DNA of 64,000 nucleotides, taken from Leidyana gryllorum EB-2025a (Eukaryota > Apicomplexa). Each line of letters starts with the position of its first letter. The stretch's first letter is position 1. Of the stretch, positions 22,594-33,273 are shown piece by piece. Under the pieces are notes generated by a model that had not been told where the DNA came from, did no database searches, and saw only the letters and a list, made by a program, of their open reading frames with translations. Made by a program: the position numbers and the translations under genes. The stretch is taken from assembly GCA_048772705.1 (NCBI GenBank), contig JBLWGC010000160.1, forward strand, positions 1 through 64,000, written 5' to 3'.

Positions 22594-23748
22594 ATGAACA
22601 GCGAGGAAGCCAAACAACCCCTCCTTCACAACGGCGGCTCGAACGACGTGAACATCCATGTTGTTGCTGACAGAGGCACGCTGCTACGCCAGCGAGAACC
22701 CGGGAACATTGTCTTGAGACTACTAGCAAGCCTGTATCTTTACACTGCGCTCCCTCTGGCTATGATTGGCTCACTTATAGTGCAGGTACGTCTCGTGCAC
22801 GAGAGAACGGTCCTACTAATGTGCAGACGTTGGCTTGGATACTGCTCTTCCCCCTTTTCCTGGCAAAGCCCCGCTCGCGTCTCATATGTCAAGGGTTGAT
22901 ATTTCGATTCTTCCAAGCCCTAGGTGAGCACGTGGGGATGCATTAAGACCAGTGCAGCAGCGGCCTTCTATCTGAACCCATTCTGGCGGATGAAGATTGT
23001 GAAGCCACCGCCGGAAGACTTCAATCCAAACGGGAAGGTCTTGATAATGTGCAATCATTTGACGGGAGCGGATCCCTACATTGCTAATCGGGCCTTCTTC
23101 CCTTGGGAGTTGAAGTATGTCTACAAGGCAGAAATTCACAAGATACCCGTGGCTGGACAAGTGGTTCAGCTCGCTGGAGACCTTCCTGTCTACTTTACTA
23201 AAGAGCGCGGTACGTTCTATGGATGGGTGGGTTCGAAAGTGCCTTCCAGGAGGATGGGGCACCAAGCCGGGTGCGGTAAAAGGCCTGATGGAACGGGTAC
23301 AAGCCATGGCCGAGAAACATCGCATTGGAACAGTGGTATTCCCCGAGGGCACTCGCAGTCGGACTGGACGGTTACAGCTGTTCAAGATGGGCTTCTTCCG
23401 ACTGGCTGTCGAACACCAGTTCGAGATAATGCCATGTGGTACGTCCAAGCCCTCCGAAAGGTCTCCTTTGAGCTCTGTCGCTTATTTGCAGTCGGTCACA
23501 ATAACACAGCCCTATGGCCGTTGGGATCATCCATCTTTGGGTGTGGAACTGTGTTCTGGATGTTCGGAGAGGTTATCAAACCACAGGTAATGGGGGTTGC
23601 TGTCGATGTTGGAAAGACGAGTTGCCGACAGACTGGCGAAACTCCCGAGGAGCTTTGTGACCGCGTACGTAACGCTATGATAGAATTGATGAAACTCTCC
23701 CCTGTGTATGACGAAGAGGTGAGGGACGAATGCAAGCTGTTGATGTGA
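22594..23748 (+). CDS. Lysophospholipid acyltransferase (AGPAT/PlsC family)
   Basis: Acyl-CoA:lysophospholipid acyltransferase making phosphatidic acid or a related lipid in the ER membrane. N-terminal transmembrane segment LLASLYLYTALPLAMIGSLI, a second one after the first intron (LAWILLFPLFLA), catalytic motif I CNHLTGADP, motif II region AGDLPVYFTKERG, motif III FPEGTRSRTGR and a later MPCVGHNNTALWPLG. Introns: after SLIVQ (about 41 nt, containing the perfect palindrome CTCGTGCACGAG at 22792-22803), after FQAL, after KERG and after MPC. The start ATG at 22594 gives MNSEEAKQPLL; an in-frame ATG at 22462 would add 44 basic residues. Confidence 0.88.
22792..22803. other. Intronic CTCGTGCACGAG palindrome
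   Basis: Perfect 12-bp palindrome in the first intron of the acyltransferase gene, beginning a few bases after the donor GTACGT. Confidence 0.7.
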
Positions 23749-23850
23749 GTACTTTGTAGCTGGATGCACCAATGACCGAAATGGCACAGCGACGAGGGCT
23801 AGGTGTGCGCGGTAGAGGGGAACCTTGATGTGTTTTTTGTGTTGAGTGGA

Positions 23851-24651
23851 ATGGCTGTTAGTTGTGTAGGGAGCAAGGCGAGCGTGTGGGTACCAATCCA
23901 AACTTTCCCCGCTGCTGATGGGAGTCGAACACTGAGAGCCTCAATTCCAAGTGATTTGGTTGAGGCTCTGCATTCATTGGAGGCATCTGGCGTGCGGCAT
24001 ACAATATACCGAAGTCGGTCGAGGAAGTTTCTTTCGAAAGTTGAAGTTCGTGACGCCATTACGGCGACATGGATTGAGTTGCCGAAGTGGCTGTTGGGGC
24101 GCGAGCGACGACGGGCTTTACTGGCCCGCCGAGTCCCCACTCGGATTCCTGCTGTGGTTTATCAAGAGTTACGAAAAGGCACATTGGTTAGTGTGACTCA
24201 GCGGACGATGGCGGACCCGGAGTCGCCGATAAACAGCGGTACAATGCATACGGTGGTTGAATTAGAGTTGAGCAATGGTTCTTCGCTCCCTCTCCAAGAC
24301 TTTCTGCGTCGGGAGAAGATTGACACGGAGATGTGTCTTCCCCTTTCTCGTGAAGAAGCCGCAGCGTTCTTTGAGTCGGACGATATTATGGGGGTGCGAC
24401 ATTCTTACGTCATTGACTTCGAGGCCCCGACTGAACACATGCACATAGTTGAAGTTACCTCAGTGGGTGAAGTGTGGAATGTGCTCCCCCCTAATGCAGT
24501 CGTTGCTTGGGATTCTGTGGTGGAGCCTCACTTCCGCCTCACATATAGCAACAAACTAAACTACAATCACTCTCGGCAAGTGGTTCATTCAAGCACTCCC
24601 TGGCCACCTGAACCTCAACTAAATGCCCCCACTCCTTCTGTCGACTCATAG
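23851..24651 (+). CDS. Possible Ufd1-like (double-psi barrel) protein
   Basis: 266 residues, single exon, 102 bp after the acyltransferase stop. The first half can be laid against the Ufd1 N-domain: ASIPSDLVEALHSLEASGVR (compare MPPSALDQLSRLNI), an EVRDAITATWIELPKWLL segment (compare GVLEFVADEG-CYLPHWMM) and VPTRIPAVVYQELRKGTLV. Later strands are less convincing, ending VIDFEAPTEHM (Ufd1: VDFDAPLGY). If correct it would be a cofactor of Cdc48 in ERAD-type protein extraction. The C-terminal 60 residues are unmatched and Pro-rich. The CDS is well supported; the family is a tentative reading by eye. Confidence 0.5.
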   Translation: MAVSCVGSKASVWVPIQTFPAADGSRTLRASIPSDLVEALHSLEASGVRHTIYRSRSRKFLSKVEVRDAITATWIELPKWLLGRERRRALLARRVPTRIPAVVYQELRKGTLVSVTQRTMADPESPINSGTMHTVVELELSNGSSLPLQDFLRREKIDTEMCLPLSREEAAAFFESDDIMGVRHSYVIDFEAPTEHMHIVEVTSVGEVWNVLPPNAVVAWDSVVEPHFRLTYSNKLNYNHSRQVVHSSTPWPPEPQLNAPTPSVDS

Positions 24652-24808
24652 GCTTCTCTGCTGACTTCATCACCCCTTCTTTATGTCTGTTGTCTCACCC
24701 ATTGAGAGAGTCCCGCTAGCAACAAACTCGCACACATTTGCAAATATGATATGTATCGTGTGTGCATATTTATGTGGCACACCACAGGAACAAAGGTTGA
24801 ATCATAAC

Positions 24809-27800
24809 TCACACCAAAAACCGACGAATGCAGAAAAAACTCACACTGGCGCTGGTGGCACCCGCCCCGAAGGCCACCAACATCAGCCCAAAATTATCGT
24901 TCACTCTCCCGATAATGGGCTCGGTGGAAGATCTGAGTGTAGAAAATGAAGATTGAGTATCTGGAAGGGGCGAAGTCAAGTCTTCGGTCTCCTGATCCCT
25001 GACATCTTCTGTCTCATACGCACGTCCCCTCTCTTTCAGCGTCCTGCGGGTGCCGCGTAGTTGATCGGCGGAGCGCATCAGAGGAAATAGTGAGCGGAAA
25101 AGAGCCATCTCAGGTCCATCCGTCTCCTTGGACTCTGCGACATCCTCCAGCGCAGCACTCAATCTCTGCTCAACGAGGTCTGCTGCATCATTTCCCAGGG
25201 CAGTGGCAATCAGGAATCCAGCGTCTTCGTTCAGCGCCTTCCTGAGGGAGACCGCCGCCAGACGGTCCCCCACTGCCAGCTCTACTCCCCCGATCTCCTC
25301 TTTTTGTTCCACCAACTGACTGGTTCGAAGGTCAGCCTCTGTAATCTCTCGATCCGAGTCCGAACGCCCGCTGTCCTCCACCGTGGGGCCCGTTACATCT
25401 CCGGTGGAGTCGTTCTCGTTCCGATCCTTCTGCCCAGTCTCTTCCTCCACGATCAACTCCAAGCTCTGACCGAGGTACTCCTCCTCAGTTCCATTACTAT
25501 GCTTCAGCACAGTCTCTTCCTCCACACCCAAACCCGAATCTTGGGTGGTGTTGTTGTCACTTTCTGCATCCTTTGGCACAGCCCTTTCCTCCCCGGCTTC
25601 GTCCAACTGCTGGCCAACAAAGTCCATCACAACTGTGTCATCAGCCTCCGGCACAGTCCCTTCGTCCCCACTTTCATCCACTCTCTGGCCGGTGTAGTCC
25701 TCCTCGATTTCTTCGCCCTCCGGCACAGTCCTTTCCTCGACGCTCTCATCCAATTTTTGACCAGTACGGTACTCCTCATCTCCTTCATCAACCTCCGGAA
25801 CAGTCTCTCCCTCAAAACTCAAATCGAATATCCGGCCGGCAACGTCTTCAACTGTTTCCATAGCTGAGTGAGCAATGTTTTCAACGTCTGCGCTGTCCTC
25901 CATTGGATCATCCACCTCTTTGGCTATCACGTCCTCATCCTCCGATTCCGCTTCTCCACGATCCTCATAATCGTGACCTTCATAGTCATAAGCTTCATCG
26001 TCGTGGTCTTCATGGTTGTAGTCCCCGGCATCGTCCTCGTCGTGGGTACCGACGCTCCAGACCTCCGCATCGCCATCCATCACCTCCTCTTGCGCTTCGA
26101 AACCTGAGGGGTCGCTTGCGACGTCCGCTTCCAGTGCGGCAACTCTCGCTGCCTTGCAATCAGCCAGAATCTCCTGATCTGCCATGTCTGCTGCAACCTC
26201 TTGAGCGGTTCGAACAGTCACCACGAGGTCTTCTGCACGCAGTAACGCCTTGACGAAGAGGACCACCTCGAGCTTCCGGTCTTCACTGTAAGGCTCCGCG
26301 GAATCGCCCAAACGTTTAGCCCGTTTGCTCAGAAAACGATGTTTCAGGAAACCCGATACAATGGAGTAGAATTCCGACAGCTTCGCCAACTCGACTTCTC
26401 TCAGGCTCCTCAATGACCTTCCGCGAGTTCTAAGGAACACTTCCATCACCAGGTCGGTCCTCGCGGGTACACCGGGATATGCTTCCAGCCAATCATACAG
26501 CCAAGCCTCGCGGGGAGCCTGGCCGGGCTCAAGCACCCGTCCCCACGGCCCATCCTGAAACGGTTCTGCTACCTCGTCCTCGTCGCTATCCTGAGCAACG
26601 AAGCCAAGATTCATCAAGTCAAGTTCCTCAAAACCTGGCGACGGCCAAGGCCAGCGTAGCGCGGGTTCCTCGGGGAACGCGATTCGGGAGACTCGGACGC
26701 GATTACTCCCTCTAGGAGGCCGTGAAGGCGGTTCCTCAAATTTTGCTTCTCTCCCGGACTCGCTGTTGGCTCCATAACCGTTATTATCCTCATAATTGTG
26801 GATACCTCCAGACCAGTGGTCAGGTTTGGCTTCCCCGATATCTCCCTTTTCCGTTCGTAAGTCGACTGAGTTCTCTTTAGGACGCCCCAAATGCGGCTCG
26901 GTGTCCCGCATCTCCCCAAACCTCCCTCGGTTAACACGGTCGCGTAAACTTTCAGTTGATTCATCCTCGGCATCCTGATCATGCTGCTGGGCAAGTTGGA
27001 AGCTTTCTTCACTGGATACATCCCTCAGATGCCAGCTGTCCTCAGTTGTGGTAGTGGTAGTGGTCGTTGTTGCCGTCGTCGTTGTGGCTGTGGACGTTGT
27101 TGTCGTCGTTGTTGTTGTCGTCGTTGTTGTTGGTTCAGGAGTTGTTGATGAGGCGAGTTTAGGACGTCTATATTTGTGCAACTCGTACGGCGGTGGTATA
27201 TTCTTCTGCTCAGGGAATTCCATCTCAAGGAACTCTGTCAGTCGTAATTGAGCCCAGTGATTCTTCGGCAAAACGGCGCGAATTGGTTCGTCGAGTCCTA
27301 TCGCCCAACGCATACGCTCCATCAGTCGGTAAGCATTCTTATATACTTCCTTCGTGTCGTATCGGTAGTCAGAACCGTATCCGAACCAGGTAGGTTTCCA
27401 CACTCTGGCCCAATCACCTTCTGGATCGCGAGAAAAGTCAATCTGATATTCATTCACCCAGCCATTTGGAGGTACATCAAGTAATCCCTTGTATCCCAGC
27501 CTCTCCCACCACCACGGCTGAGCCGTAGATTGCCCCCAATAGTTCTTCTCCTTGTCGTAGAAGGGACCCATCGGCACCTGCTGGTCGTTTTGTATCACTC
27601 GGTACGCTTCCTCTGCGAAGAGGAACTTCTCGTTGTCCCACAGCTCGTCCCGCAACCATTTCTCGGGCGCATACCGCCCCAGACCTTCCAACGATAGTTT
27701 GGGCACACCAAGTGCTTCGGCGAAACGTTTATTGAAGATTTCAACAAACTCCTCACGTGGCGCACTGATCTCATCCACAGTCATGGGAAGCACGCCCGGA

Positions 27801-28246
27801 ATATACCGCAACTTAGCGTTGAAAGCCTCGAGAGCTCTCCCCCGCGGGGACAGAGCTTTCCTCGCTTTTACGGTGGTCGTAGTAGTGGTCGTCGAAGGCG
27901 CCTCCGTGGGATTCAGCTTCTCCAGGTTAGGTCCGTATTTCTTGTACATCATTGCTTCGAACTCGGCTTGTGGGAGTTTAGCCTCATCCACAGTCAACGG
28001 AACAAACCCGGGGACGTTCCGAAACCGCTCGTTCCACTGCTCAGCAACAGAAGCGGAGGACGAAGACGCGCCATCACCATGCTGAGGTGGGGTCGTCGTA
28101 GTGGTCGTGGTGGTGGGCGAGAGGACCCAGGACAAAGCGCGGTTCCATACCCCGCGTATGAGGCCTCCACGGAAGTCCACTGCCGCTGCCACCTGGCTGT
28201 AGGAAAGAAGGACAGCACAGATATATATGTAAATGTTGAAATTCAT
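24809..28246 (-). CDS. Mucin-like type I membrane surface protein
   Basis: 1,145 residues in one uninterrupted exon, the longest clearly secreted protein here. N-terminal signal peptide (hydrophobic IYICAVLLSYSQVAAAV), then two diverged 70-residue repeats with PGFVPLTVDE / PGVLPMTVDE and EFEAMM/EFVEIF, each next to a poly-Thr run. A Trp/Tyr-rich globular region follows (YWGQSTAQPWWWERLGYKG), then a Thr tract of about 40 residues near 27030-27130, likely heavily O-glycosylated. The C-terminal half is very acidic with imperfect 25-30-residue repeats around GQxLDExxEExTVPE. A transmembrane helix (FGLMLVAFGAGATSASVSFF) and a short basic tail CIRRFLV end it. No known adhesive domain seen; cell-surface or glycocalyx role is inference. 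Confidence 0.85.
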   Translation of the reverse strand: MNFNIYIYICAVLLSYSQVAAAVDFRGGLIRGVWNRALSWVLSPTTTTTTTTPPQHGDGASSSSASVAEQWNERFRNVPGFVPLTVDEAKLPQAEFEAMMYKKYGPNLEKLNPTEAPSTTTTTTTVKARKALSPRGRALEAFNAKLRYIPGVLPMTVDEISAPREEFVEIFNKRFAEALGVPKLSLEGLGRYAPEKWLRDELWDNEKFLFAEEAYRVIQNDQQVPMGPFYDKEKNYWGQSTAQPWWWERLGYKGLLDVPPNGWVNEYQIDFSRDPEGDWARVWKPTWFGYGSDYRYDTKEVYKNAYRLMERMRWAIGLDEPIRAVLPKNHWAQLRLTEFLEMEFPEQKNIPPPYELHKYRRPKLASSTTPEPTTTTTTTTTTTTSTATTTTATTTTTTTTTEDSWHLRDVSSEESFQLAQQHDQDAEDESTESLRDRVNRGRFGEMRDTEPHLGRPKENSVDLRTEKGDIGEAKPDHWSGGIHNYEDNNGYGANSESGREAKFEEPPSRPPRGSNRVRVSRIAFPEEPALRWPWPSPGFEELDLMNLGFVAQDSDEDEVAEPFQDGPWGRVLEPGQAPREAWLYDWLEAYPGVPARTDLVMEVFLRTRGRSLRSLREVELAKLSEFYSIVSGFLKHRFLSKRAKRLGDSAEPYSEDRKLEVVLFVKALLRAEDLVVTVRTAQEVAADMADQEILADCKAARVAALEADVASDPSGFEAQEEVMDGDAEVWSVGTHDEDDAGDYNHEDHDDEAYDYEGHDYEDRGEAESEDEDVIAKEVDDPMEDSADVENIAHSAMETVEDVAGRIFDLSFEGETVPEVDEGDEEYRTGQKLDESVEERTVPEGEEIEEDYTGQRVDESGDEGTVPEADDTVVMDFVGQQLDEAGEERAVPKDAESDNNTTQDSGLGVEEETVLKHSNGTEEEYLGQSLELIVEEETGQKDRNENDSTGDVTGPTVEDSGRSDSDREITEADLRTSQLVEQKEEIGGVELAVGDRLAAVSLRKALNEDAGFLIATALGNDAADLVEQRLSAALEDVAESKETDGPEMALFRSLFPLMRSADQLRGTRRTLKERGRAYETEDVRDQETEDLTSPLPDTQSSFSTLRSSTEPIIGRVNDNFGLMLVAFGAGATSASVSFFCIRRFLV

Positions 28247-28697
28247 TGCCCTTGTTCGTCTTCTGCGTTGTCTTTAGCTGGACTCAGTGTCCGTCCGCTC
28301 GTATCCTGACATGGACGCCATCACGAAAACTCCCTCCACAAATCGCGAGTTGCAACTTATCGCGGAATCACGGGCAGCTAGGCAACTTGCGGCTGAGGCT
28401 TGAAGCCTCCTGGGGCTCCCAATTAGGCAAAGCATGCACATCAGCGTTCATTGTTCATAACGCGTACCACCTGACGCGCACTAAAATCAGGATAACATAG
28501 AGTCCTCCGCACACGCGTGTGCTGGTCGCAGTATGCAGTATCACATGTCTTTATAGCACCAAGACCGTTTAACGGAGGGGTGCAGCACCACATGATGGAC
28601 TTATGAGTCTGAAGTAGAGGCACCGAAGCCACGCGGCTATCAAATTTTCGCGTCAAAGGTGAGTGGGAATTGGATTCTCAGTGATGGTTTCTTAGCT
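28247..28697. other. Divergent intergenic region
   Basis: About 450 bp between the start codons of the surface-protein gene and ARS2, the longest promoter-like space outside the right-hand array. It holds a perfect 14-bp palindrome GCACACGCGTGTGC at 28509-28522 and, just before the ARS2 ATG, an intron-like segment starting GTGAGTGGGA (28659) and ending TTTCTTAG, suggesting a 5' UTR intron. No protein-like frame, tRNA or other RNA gene seen. Confidence 0.5.
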
Positions 28698-31459
28698 ATG
28701 CGCAGTGAGATCCCGCCCAGCGAGGGTCGCCGCCGTTCGGGGTCCGTTGGCGGATCCCAACGACAGCCCCCTCCGCCTCCACCGCCCGGTATCAATGTAG
28801 CCCCACAAGGAACAGCCCCCGTCTTCGAGCGTTTCCACACCTTCAAGGAATTCATGGCCCTTCAAAAGGATACCTTGGAACCAGAGAGAGCGGTGGAATT
28901 ATACACCCAATACCAGTTCGACTTCAAAGTACACACGTCGCGAGTTCAATTCGCTCAGCATCAGGTAAAAGAATGTTCCACCGCCCAATCGTGAGGCACC
29001 GGGTGTAGTATGTGTCAGCCGCGTGCGTGTGAGGCGTGACTGTGCCCACGAACCGGAGGCACTTTTGATTATCACATCTCTCTTTCAGGATTTGGGGTTT
29101 GTGAAGGAACGCTTCCACCCGGATTTGATAGGAGACATCGCTGAGCAAAAGCGGGCCGAAGCCCGAAGAGCGGCTGTTGAGCTGTTGGAGGGCACTCGTG
29201 CGGGGCTCTTTAGTAATATCAATTTGGAGATTGCTATCAATGATCCGTCGTCCCTAAATCTTTTGATCAACAAGGACGCGAATGCATTCGGCCGCGTAGT
29301 CGGCGCCATTGAGAATTTGGACGCTATAAAGTCTGGTAAGAATGTTTCGAATCGATGTCTATGGTGGAGGGGACGCTAGAATGTGTGGCCTCCGCCTATA
29401 GCTGTAGCTGTGCGTTCCGCTGATAACGATTGTGCGGTGCAGAACGGTTCAGTGGCCTGCTTGCTGACGAGCCATTCTTTGCAAGGAATCTTAACGAGGG
29501 AGGTCGCACATTGGTGCTGAAGAAGTTACCCGCGGAGGTTCACAGACGGCACATTCTGGGAGCGTGTCATGTAAGTTCGGGATAGGCAGTGCCATCAATC
29601 GCTATTGCAGGACATTGCTGGTATCCAATCTGTCAGTTTAGTGCCGACCTGTCTTCTGGCGGATAACCAAGCTCGTCTGCTGTTACCGCAAACTAAGGGT
29701 ACTCCTCTCACCGAGCAAGAAACTGCTCAAGTGGAGCAGGCTGTCTTCGAGTGCTATGCGCGGAGTCGGAATGGCGGCGCTCTGCTCCCCCTTCAAACCT
29801 GTTGGATTGAGTTTGACACAAAAGAGCATTGTGAAGCAGCGGAAATCGCGCTCGAACGTCGTCCAATTAGTGACCTGTGCACCTGTCACCCGTTCAAAGT
29901 CCAAGCGAACCCGCACCAGATGAAACGCATTCGCGTATGTGCGATAGAAAATGAAGCCCGAAAAGAACAAGACGCCAAGACGTTACCTGCATTAATCCTC
30001 AAATTGGGTGAGAAAAGGTCTCATTTGCCCTCCGGACCGTTGATGTGCAGATCGCGAATTCCGTGTCTTCGAGAGCTGGCCTCCAGTGAAGCCTGAGCAA
30101 CAGGCTGGTGATGAGAGTATGGCAGAAGGGGAAACCGGAGCCGTCACTTTGCCCGCGTCTGAGACCAAAGAGGATACATCGGAGCAGTCGGCCCCCAAGG
30201 AAGACTCCTCTATGGCGGAGAAGAAAGAGGAAACAGAGTCGTCATCCCCCAATGGCGTGGCACCCACTGGTGAAAATGGTGAAGAGGCCTCCACGTTGGA
30301 TTGGACTCAAGTGGGGACTACAAAGGAAGTTGCTGCCCTCCATCCGTTCCTCAGTCTGCTGTAAGTTGTGGTACTGCTCCTCCTCCGATATCATCTCGCG
30401 TCTTCCAGCATCGACCTCCCTAGACAAAAGAAGATTGATCTGATGATTCTGTATCTTCGCCGTGTCCATGCTATGGACTACTACAGTGGAAAGGTATGGA
30501 GGCAATTTCTTGTTGCTCACACAAACACTGCATTATGGGTCACAGATCTGCTGGACGGCTCGCGAGCTATTTGAGACCTGCGGATCCTTGAGTGTCCGGC
30601 TCAATGTGGGTGCCAGCGACGATTTGATGGTTGTGGATGAAGCACAATTACCCTACGTACTACAACCAGCTGACTCCGCAGCTTTTGACCGTCGGATTCA
30701 ATCCATCTTGCTGATGGCCTTCACTCACTGGATGATGCCGGTAAGGAATACAGCGCGTGGCAATATATGTATCTACACGCAGATTGGGGAAGAACATCCG
30801 ATATTCGTCGACTTGTGGGCACGACATTGTAAAGATGTAAGTACCAACTGTTGGTTCGGGCTAAGCGGTATAACTCACTCACAGAAAACAATCCTAGTCG
30901 ATGCCGAAAAGTATCGGTGCGGTATATGTCGGAAGCTGTTCAAAGGGGCTGAATTTGTCCACAAGCATCTCAAGAACAAACATGCCAACGAGATTGACCC
31001 GGTTAAACATGGCGTAAGTCTTCCTAACTCTTCCCACTGGTCACTGGCGATTCCGTGATTCAATAGGTGCGCTCCCTCATGATGAAGTCCGCATTCGACG
31101 CAGATGACGCGAAGCTGCTCTTGTTTGTTGTGCAAGGACCCGATGGTCGTCCTCCATTCATCGCAACGCGTCCCCCAGTTGGTAAGTGACAAGACAACAG
31201 GGACCGGACTACTCTTTTATGATCTTCAGGCCGCAATTCGGGCGCGAGCGCGGGACCTGGACGCGACAGCGGTGGGGACTCTCTCAACCACTACGGACCA
31301 TCGCGGCGGCAACGCGGAGGAGCTCGAGGAGGTCCCATGGGCCCTCTCGGCTCCGATAACCCGCGGCCGTACAGAGATTGGGACGCTCCCCGATCTCGGT
31401 TGCAAGAGAGAGCACCACATGGGGCGTACAGAAACATGATGAAGTATGACGATATCTGA
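28698..31459 (+). CDS. ARS2/SERRATE homolog
   Basis: Nuclear cap-binding-complex partner that links 5' caps to RNA maturation or decay. About 11 exons. The Pro-rich N-terminus is followed by the SERRATE/Ars2 N-domain (FKEFMALQKDTLEPERAVEL), DLGFVKERFHPD, a central RRM-like part (VLKKLPAEVHRRHILGAC), the family block IDLMILYLRRVHAMDYYSGK, and the C-terminal zinc finger EKYRCGICRKLFKGAEFVHK...HLKNKH, which is almost identical in pattern to human SRRT (CPLSGKKFKGPEFVRKH...NKH). The tail is RGG-like (RRQRGGARGGPMGPLG). Human ARS2's EDGH-like Arg/Ser N-terminus is absent, so the protein is shorter. Introns have GTAAGT-type donors. The gene ends 29 bp before the convergent CDK11-like stop. Confidence 0.92.
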
Positions 31460-31488
31460 TCAGTTGATGGACTTCCCACGAGAGGTGC

Positions 31489-32959
31489 TCATCGTCCTGG
31501 GCGACTCTTGTTGAGTCCTTCGAGATACCTTGAGACGTTTACCCTCTGCCGAACTTTTTTCCGCCCTTCACTATTCTCCTCCTCCGAAGAGTCTCGTCGT
31601 CTATGTACTACTCACCTGACTCTCACACACACACGTTTGAGTGACGACTGCTCACCTGACAAATTCGTTTCTGGAGCAGTAGGCATAAACGAAATACTTT
31701 GTGGAACAGGCGGCTCTGTAAAGAATGGGTGTTTCAGTGCCTCTGTCGCGGTTAGGCGCTGACTCGAGTTCCAACACAATAGGCCTTTTAACAAATCCAA
31801 GCCATTCTCAGTCACCCATCCACTGACCTGATAGATCAGATACCAGTCGTATTCCAAAGCGTTGAGCACTTACAAAGGTCCGGACAGCCACCGGAAATAT
31901 CCCTCTCCACGTCGCAGGCCACTTGCGGAGGGATATGTTAGGATACTTGGCAAGAAGAGGCCACTCTTTCACAGTTGGAGTGCCGGTCAGCTGACATATC
32001 AGATCCAGCGCTTCCGCTTCACTCTGCGCGGGGAAGAGGGGCGATCCAGTCAGGATCTCGCCGAATATGCAACCAACAGCCCAAACATCAACCGGGGGGC
32101 CGTAACATTTCTCGCCCACTACACATTCGGGGGCGCGATACCATAGGGTGGCGATCTGTAGTGTGGTGTCTCCGGATGAAAAACGTGTGTGTTACCTTCG
32201 CAGTGTGTTGATCTGAGATGAGTTTCTTGGCCAAACCGAAGTCACAAATCTTCACGAGGCCATCATTCGCATACAGCAGATTGGCGGTTTTCAGGTCACG
32301 ATGGACATAGCCTTCTTTATGCATATACTCAACTCCTTTCAGAATTTCAACCATCAGCCTTTTCTTCTCTGATAGGGAGAAGTCGGGCCGTTTATTGACC
32401 AGCAGCACTTTCAACTCGTGCTCCACATACTCCATAACCTGTTGGTGGCCCGTGATGAGAATGAAATAGTTTAGTCTTACCATATACACTCGTTTCTGGC
32501 TGTCGACACAAATCTCGAGGACCCGTATGACGTTAGGGTGTTGAAGTTCTAGTAGACTCGATATCTCACGCATTGCAGCAATGGGGAACCCCTCGGGCTT
32601 AAGTATCTCAGGTATTTTAATACCCTTAAGTGCCTGAGATGCCAATGTTTACCGAGAGGAGTGGGGGAGTGTGATCGTACCACAATACGTCCACTGTGTT
32701 TACACCGCCCGCGGAACACATAGCCGAAGGAGCCTTCACTAATCTTATTGAGTTTCTCATAGTGCTCATCAAGCTCGCGGCAGCCATTGAATAGTGAAGT
32801 CATACGCATATTCTCTACTTCTTGGGTTTGTGGGTCATTTCGGTATACAGTAGAGTCGTCATCATCAGCTGTGGGTGACAACGGCCTCGATTTGACGTCC
32901 TTCCGTCTTCGTTTGCTTGCCCGTTCTTCTTCATCATCACTTTCCCATCTGTTGCACAT
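31489..32959 (-). CDS. CDK11-type (PITSLRE-like) cyclin-dependent kinase
   Basis: Ser/Thr kinase linked to transcription and splicing. An acidic/basic N-terminus (ESDDEEERASKRRRKD) is followed by the CDK11-specific lead-in CRELDEHYEKLNKISEGSFG. The cyclin-binding helix reads GFPIAAMREI (human CDK11: PITSLREI). Then MEYVEHELKVLL, HRDLKTANLL, ICDFGLAKKL, LWYRAPECVVG, VDVWAVGCIFGEILTGSPLF and TEALKHPFFTEPP. All catalytic residues are intact. At least five introns; one of about 63 nt near the 3' end has CACACGTTT-type repeats and leads to a short charged tail finishing LNKSRPGR. Start taken at MCNRW (32959); an in-frame ATG lies 8 codons upstream. Confidence 0.9.
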
Positions 32960-33273
32960 TTCAATTTTTATCTGTCTGGACATCCACTTGATGCATTGTG
33001 CCGTGATCCACGAGTAGTTCGGAGTGATACTCAGGTTCACATTGGGTGCATATGTATGGTGGTTCAGTTGTGTACGGCATGGATCACATTTGCGCTAAAT
33101 TATGTTTGACGGTCGTGTATGTGTGCTTATATATTGTTCGAGGGTGATAAGTGCTAAATCTGTACCCTGCAATCTGAGGCACTCTCATCTACGTCAGATT
33201 TCTCACTGTGATTGAATGGAGGTGGTATCCGGTGCTGTCAAGTTGAAGACTTGGCCCAAAAATTGTGGCAAAA
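32960..33273. other. Divergent intergenic region, CDK11-like / SYF1
   Basis: About 310 bp, AT-richer than its surroundings, with an ATG-led frame at 33216 that stays open out of frame into SYF1. Probably a shared bidirectional promoter with both 5' UTRs. No RNA gene or repeat seen. Confidence 0.4.

Noticed and set aside
27029-27130. GTT/GTC repeat as a transposon or satellite
   Set aside because: It is the poly-Thr coding tract of the surface protein on the opposite strand.
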